From NCBI GenBank assembly GCA_031283785.1, contig JAITBC010000312.1:1-6178 (forward strand): a DNA stretch of 6,178 bases, written 5' to 3'. The DNA is from Tannerella sp. (lineage in GTDB: Bacteria > Bacteroidota > Bacteroidia > Bacteroidales > Tannerellaceae). This document shows positions 5,724 through 6,178 of the stretch, piece after piece. A program made the translations under genes and the position numbers. The notes beneath the pieces were generated by a model. That model had not been told where the DNA came from, made no database searches, and saw nothing but the letters and a program-made list of their open reading frames with translations. Within the stretch, counting starts at the first letter, position 1. Every line of letters starts with the position of its first letter.

Positions 5724-5830
5724 TATACTGCACGCGGTATCATTCTATGCATAAATAGGTAGTTAGTAGCTAGTAGTTAGTAGTTAGTAGGGGGCGGTTG
5801 GCAGGCAAGCGGCCGTTGGAGGGAAAGGCG
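5724..5830 (+). repeat. Interspersed repeat, full copy (copy D)
   Basis: The head motif TATACTGCACGCGGTAT (5724-5740) is followed after 7 nt by TGCATAAA (5748-5755). Next come four tandem 7-bp units AGTTAGT/AGCTAGT (5761-5788) and the 39-bp tail (5792-5830), which differs from the tail at 1558-1596 at only three positions. In copy C the 7-bp units are replaced by a looser TTAATG/TTAGTGG stretch, so this middle part appears to vary by slippage. Confidence 0.8.
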
Positions 5831-5880
5831 TAAAAGTGAGGGTTTCAGCGGACCACTTTGTCGTATCACAGAGCTACCGA

Positions 5881-5954
5881 CTACTATTCTACTATCTACC
5901 AACTACCTGTTTCTGCGTAAAATCTCCTCCCTGCGGGATGTCTTGCTGCACTTT
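5881..5954 (-). repeat. Interspersed repeat, inverted diverged copy (copy E)
   Basis: On the minus strand, TACGCAGAAACAGGTAGTTG and the bases after it (5919 down to 5896) match 5746-5769 of copy D at 20 of 24 positions, followed by GTAG-rich 7-bp-like units. The flank CCCTGCGG...TGCACTTT (5929-5954) matches 58-82 of copy B. The head motif is absent. Copies D and E together form an inverted pair around about 100 bp. Confidence 0.55.
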
Positions 5955-6017
5955 ATTCTTTTCCCGTTCCTTATCACGACGAAGGGATGAAAAAGAAATT
6001 TCGGTATAAGCGCTTAG

Positions 6018-6178
6018 AGCGCCCCATTTAACGGGTTTATATTCTTCTTGCAGGTTAATATTCTACCATCCGCTTAAGGAGATTGTCGAATATCGTTTCC
6101 ATGTGATTTCTCCTGTTGTACCTGTAATGGTACTCATCAAGACAGCTTTGCAGGTGTTCCTTTGAACAGTGATGATGT
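6018..6178 (-). mobile_element. Insertion sequence, IS1595-like, partial
   Basis: The element is inferred from the transposase C-terminus at the window edge. The left boundary is a guess: the usual IS1595 layout puts the terminal repeat a few tens of bases past the transposase stop. No target duplication can be assessed from one end. Confidence 0.5.
6055..6178 (-). CDS. ISXO2/IS1595-type transposase, C-terminal part, cut by the window edge
   Basis: Forty codons before the stop at 6055-6057 read HHHCSKEHLQSCLDEYHYRY, then NRRN, then IFDNLLKRMVEY. The HLQ-x-x-L-D-E-x-x-x-R-x-N-R-R segment followed by a FDxLLKR tail is characteristic of the end of ISXO2-like DDE transposases of the IS1595 family. 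The remainder lies beyond the right edge, so whether the gene is intact cannot be judged. The element is oriented toward the uptake operon. Its terminal inverted repeat should fall shortly after the stop, roughly 6018-6054, but I could not identify it without the other end. Confidence 0.8.
   Translation of the reverse strand, partial: HHHCSKEHLQSCLDEYHYRYNRRNHMETIFDNLLKRMVEY

Larger units (their letters stand above)
5570..6054. other. Region between the receptor and the transposase fragment
   Basis: I see no gene in these 485 bases. They contain the receptor leader (about 5570-5720), interspersed repeat copy D (5724-5830), a spacer, the inverted copy E (about 5881-5954), and the non-coding end of the insertion sequence, whose exact boundary I cannot place. 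A 56-codon minus-strand frame without ATG (5892-6062) is discussed separately. Confidence 0.55.

Overview
The window looks like a Bacteroidales chromosome (Bacteroides, Parabacteroides or a relative). This rests on a TonB-dependent receptor with an N-terminal carboxypeptidase-regulatory-like domain, a DUF4374 lipoprotein whose mature N-terminus is acidic, the scarcity of Shine-Dalgarno sequences, and AT-rich leaders. Species cannot be fixed from this sequence.

Left part (1-1469, + strand): a non-coding stretch with palindromes and repeat copies is followed by four tightly packed small genes. They are a membrane-anchored 2[4Fe-4S] ferredoxin, an unrecognised 84-residue Cys-containing protein, an unrecognised 50-residue protein starting at GTG, and a four-helix membrane protein. 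The membrane protein carries two Hx13H histidine pairs on TM2 and TM4, the layout of a di-haem b-type cytochrome. Each gene overlaps the next, so they are probably one translationally coupled operon forming a small membrane electron-transfer module. Its substrate is unknown.

Middle (1470-1921): a convergent intergenic region. It holds one full copy of an interspersed repeat running directly into about ten 21-bp tandem units, most built on the perfect palindrome AACGCGCGTT. A hairpin follows near the end of the opposing operon.

Right part (1922-5569, - strand): a two-gene outer-membrane uptake operon with the receptor first and the DUF4374 surface lipoprotein 18 nt behind it. This matches the first two components of the Xus-type (XusA/XusB) xenosiderophore systems of gut Bacteroides. 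The PepSY inner-membrane partner usual in that arrangement is not downstream; the repeat array is there instead.

Right edge (5570-6178): a leader with a small dyad, a second full copy of the interspersed repeat, an inverted diverged copy, and the C-terminal 40 codons of an ISXO2/IS1595-type transposase entering from beyond the window.

The most unusual items are the compact ferredoxin/di-haem cytochrome module with two unidentified small proteins, the helically phased palindrome array, and the repeat family that brackets both transcription units.
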